Part shown: in pieces, positions 14,097 through 15,590 of the stretch
Numbering within the stretch: position 1 is the first letter of the stretch
How the letters are laid out: every line of letters starts with the position of its first letter
Source: Promethearchaeia archaeon
GTDB lineage: Archaea > Asgardarchaeota > Lokiarchaeia > Sigyniarchaeales > SOKP01
Direction of reading: 5' to 3'
Assembly (NCBI GenBank): GCA_029856295.1
Contig: JAHQWS010000305.1
Coordinates: 1 to 15,590, forward strand
Length of the DNA: 15,590 bases
Notes under the pieces: model-generated
The model's input: the letters and a program-made list of their open reading frames with translations, nothing else
Databases searched by the model: none
Told to the model about the DNA's origin: nothing
Program-made: the position numbers and the translations under genes

Positions 14097-14291
14097 CCAA
14101 TTTTTCAGCCGTTCTTTAGCTTCTTCATGAGTCAAATAATTTCCTTCTTTCATTTGCTTTTGAGCTTTATTAATTCTTTCATCGAGATAAAGTTTATATA
14201 AGCCGATTAAAAAAGAACTCGCTAAAGAAGAAGAAATAGAAGTAGAAGACGTTCCTGGAAAAATTAAAAAATAATCTAAAAAAAAATTCAC
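14088..14291 (-). pseudogene. Orphan antitoxin-like tail, probably a remnant
   Basis: The last 36 or so residues of this frame (LYLDERINKAQKQMKEGN, then LTHEEAKERLKNWLI) match the pattern of the antitoxin at 6223-6408: YVQQMISKGIGQLDKGE, then SHEDVKERFREWLK. The first 30 residues (FLIFPGTSSTSISSSLASS) do not look like an antitoxin N-terminus and probably come from a rearranged or frameshifted segment. The only start is a GTG overlapping the stop of the M20 fragment. No toxin gene follows on the minus strand. The simplest reading is a broken toxin-antitoxin locus that has lost the toxin and the antitoxin N-terminus. An intact unusual antitoxin acting on a distant toxin cannot be excluded. Confidence 0.5.
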
Positions 14292-14640
14292 TATTTTAAG
14301 TAATTTAAAGCTGTTATCGCAAACATTTTAGTAGTGTTTATTAAATCATCTATATGCACATTTTCATTCGCGCAATGAATAACACTATCTTCTCTGAACG
14401 TTCCAATAATTACGGTTTCAATTCCCTTTTCGGCGAACCAATGAGCATCTGTAGTGCAATTAAATAATTTAAATGCACGCTCTTCACCGTAAACTGTTTT
14501 TGTAGCATTCTTAACAGCTTGAGCAAAATTGGATTCTGCGTTTATATAGTGCGGCCCATAAGAGATCGGAATCTGAACGGTTATATCCAGATCAGGATCG
14601 TCTTTTTTCAAGGATTCCACGTAATTAAGTATTCTATTAT
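14291..14640 (-). pseudogene. C-terminal fragment of an M20-family peptidase (ArgE/DapE-like)
   Basis: The frame encodes only the last ~115 residues of a metallopeptidase/deacylase that is normally near 400 residues. TTDAHWFAEKGIETVIIGT is the M20 segment that returns to the catalytic domain. It is followed by HCANENVHIDDLI, where the His is the conserved C-terminal zinc ligand of the family (H-x-x-N/D-E), and a last helix (TTKMFAITALNYLK). The metal-binding and catalytic N-terminal two thirds are missing. A GTG at 14620 could be read as a start, but family-like coding (RILNYVESLKKDD) continues through it to about 14640. There it meets the decayed glycyl radical enzyme tail and soon a TGA (14651-14653). 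It is therefore a truncated gene, not a small protein. Confidence 0.75.
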
Positions 14641-14736
14641 AATGCTTATTTCACTAAATTAACTAAAGATATGCAATTAGAATAGATAGAACGCCATGAA
14701 TTTTCGAAATCAGAATTACATCATGTTTTTCTTTAA
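14638..14736 (+). pseudogene. Decayed 3' end of a second glycyl radical enzyme gene
   Basis: The segment 14638-14706 aligns without gaps to 13046-13114, the last codons of the intact GRE, with 64 of 69 bases identical by eye. The shared reading is YNAYFTKLTKDMQLE, starting directly after the radical-bearing glycine codon. In this copy a TTG Leu codon has become TAG, and after IERHEFS the tail continues as KSELHHVFL to TAA instead of ending in SG. The rest of the gene is absent; instead, the N-terminal break of the M20 fragment starts at the same place on the other strand. It is a remnant of a paralog or a duplicated copy, left by a deletion or recombination. Confidence 0.75.
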
Positions 14737-14914
14737 ATAATTAAGTAAGTATATTATTAAGGTCAAAATGCATATTATTATTATTGGTACAGAGAGCCCT
14801 ACTTGGACCTTTTAGCTGCTTAGTAGGTGAGGAATAGTTTTTTTTTAATAGATTATTAACTTATTGTTTATTAAGAATTTAATCAGAAAACAAATAATAA
14901 TAATGATAATTTAA

Positions 14915-15205
14915 ATGAAATTTAAGAAAGAAATCGATGAAAAAATATCTAAAGCAGTTGAGTATCTCAAATCAATTGGTAGTAAGGAGATTTTCCTTTT
15001 TGGATCACTCGTAGATGGAACATTTAATGAATATTCAGATATTGATCTCGCTGCAACAGGAATTTCTGCTCGCAATTATTTTAAAGCTTTAGTAGAACTT
15101 CCAAAGATCATCGATCATAAAGTTGATTTAGTTGCATTAGATTTTACTTCCAAAGACTTTGAAAAAAAGATCAAAAGTAGAGGGGAAAAACTAATTGAAA
15201 CGTAG
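14915..15205 (+). CDS. mntA: MNT-type minimal nucleotidyltransferase (MntA-like antitoxin)
   Basis: Small DNA polymerase beta-like nucleotidyltransferase, 96 residues. The signature GSLVDGTFNEYSDIDLA carries Gly30-Ser31 and the metal-binding Asp42 and Asp44; a third acidic residue, Asp71, is in DHKVDLVALD. In MNT/HepT modules this enzyme neutralises HepT by adding AMP residues to a tyrosine near the HepT active site, and it acts as the antitoxin. The next gene starts inside its 3' end, which shows tight coupling. No clear Shine-Dalgarno site precedes the ATG. The symbol rests on context and motif, not on a database match. Confidence 0.85.
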   Translation: MKFKKEIDEKISKAVEYLKSIGSKEIFLFGSLVDGTFNEYSDIDLAATGISARNYFKALVELPKIIDHKVDLVALDFTSKDFEKKIKSRGEKLIET

Positions 15206-15590
15206 AGTGGAGTTAATAGATGATATTTTAACAGAATCAGAAAAAATTGAAAATCTTTTTAAATCTTTTGCCTCGCTAATTAAAGAAGTCAAAAATAAAA
15301 ATCCAACCTTTATTGAATTAAATGCATTAGCCATGTTTTTGCATTCCTTTTATAATGGTTTAGAAAATATCTTTAAATTGATAGCAAAGAAGTTAGATGA
15401 AAAAATCCCTACGGGGGAAAGATGGCACATAGAACTCCTTGATCAGATGACAAAACCTATTAATAATCGCCAACAAATCGTCTTAACAAATAAAATTTAT
15501 GAAGAGTTAAAAGAGTATTTAGGTTTTCGGCATTTTTCAAGACATGCATATTCCTTTGATTTAAATTGGGAATTAATGAAAGCTCTCATT
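15195..15590 (+). CDS. hepT: HepT-like toxin, cut by the window edge
   Basis: Helical protein overlapping the MNT gene by 11 nt if it starts at TTG 15195; GTG 15207 is the alternative. AGGGG at 15181-15185 gives a reasonable ribosome site for the TTG. The chain (LIDDILTESEKIENLF, then FLHSFYNGLENIFKLIAKKL) has the HEPN-like four-helix pattern. FRHFSRHAYSFDL contains the RX4HXY motif (Arg112, His117, Tyr119) that defines HepT ribonucleases, where Tyr is the site of AMPylation by MNT. The reading frame is open to the right edge and lacks its stop, but 132 residues already cover nearly all of a typical HepT. Known HepT proteins cleave RNA; the target here is unknown. Confidence 0.85.
   Translation, partial: MKRRVELIDDILTESEKIENLFKSFASLIKEVKNKNPTFIELNALAMFLHSFYNGLENIFKLIAKKLDEKIPTGERWHIELLDQMTKPINNRQQIVLTNKIYEELKEYLGFRHFSRHAYSFDLNWELMKALI

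Noticed and set aside
14191..14274. Plus-strand stretch ending EIEVEDVPGKIKK
   Set aside because: Protein-like but only 27 codons, with a stop just upstream and no start; noted only as part of the debris region.
14768..14815. Short frame MHIIIIGTESPTWTF resembling a flavodoxin start
   Set aside because: Fifteen codons only; the hydrophobic strand plus GTES is suggestive, but no further flavodoxin coding follows in any frame.
1..15590. CRISPR array, tRNA, rRNA or insertion sequence
   Set aside because: No regular direct repeats with spacers, no cloverleaf-like segment, no transposase motif and no terminal inverted repeats were seen.

Overview
The window is AT-rich and looks archaeal, most likely from an anaerobic Asgard (Lokiarchaeia-like) lineage. 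The evidence is indirect: two tungsten aldehyde:ferredoxin oxidoreductases (AOR), A/T-rich TATA-like boxes instead of bacterial -35/-10 pairs, Shine-Dalgarno sites of the AAGGTGA type, a TrmB/MarR-like regulator, and a short-chain dehydrogenase that reads very like eukaryotic HSDL2. No rRNA, tRNA or CRISPR array was seen, so the taxonomic call is an inference.

Layout. 1-1130: a thioredoxin whose frame is open to the left edge, then a winged-helix regulator whose frame extends well upstream of any ATG/GTG/TTG start. 1131-3821 (minus strand): a GlcD-type FAD oxidase fused to a two-cluster ferredoxin domain, and an HSDL2-like SDR. 4045-5832 (plus): AOR 1. 5951-6408 (minus): a RelE/ParE-type toxin and its antitoxin. 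6670-9839 (minus): AOR 2 and a uroporphyrinogen-decarboxylase-like (MtaA/CmuA-type) protein. 10160-13120 (plus): a 986-residue glycyl radical enzyme (GRE) with an extra N-terminal domain resembling SCP2. 13334-13966: a HAD phosphatase. 13944-14740: a stretch of debris holding an unrecognised small frame, an orphan antitoxin tail, the C-terminal third of an M20 peptidase and the decayed 3' end of a second GRE. 14915 to the right edge: a MNT/HepT-type nucleotidyltransferase toxin-antitoxin pair, cut by the window.

Working model (inference): the GRE makes an aldehyde or activates a lipid-like substrate presented by its SCP2-like domain, and one or both AORs oxidise the aldehyde to an acid while reducing ferredoxin. 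The SDR and the FAD/Fe-S oxidase would handle hydroxy- or keto-acyl intermediates, and the thioredoxin would serve redox balance. The most notable items are the SCP2-GRE fusion, the split of an HSDL2-like SDR from an SCP2-like domain that is carried on the GRE instead, and the near-identical decayed GRE tail about 1.6 kb downstream, which marks a rearrangement junction.
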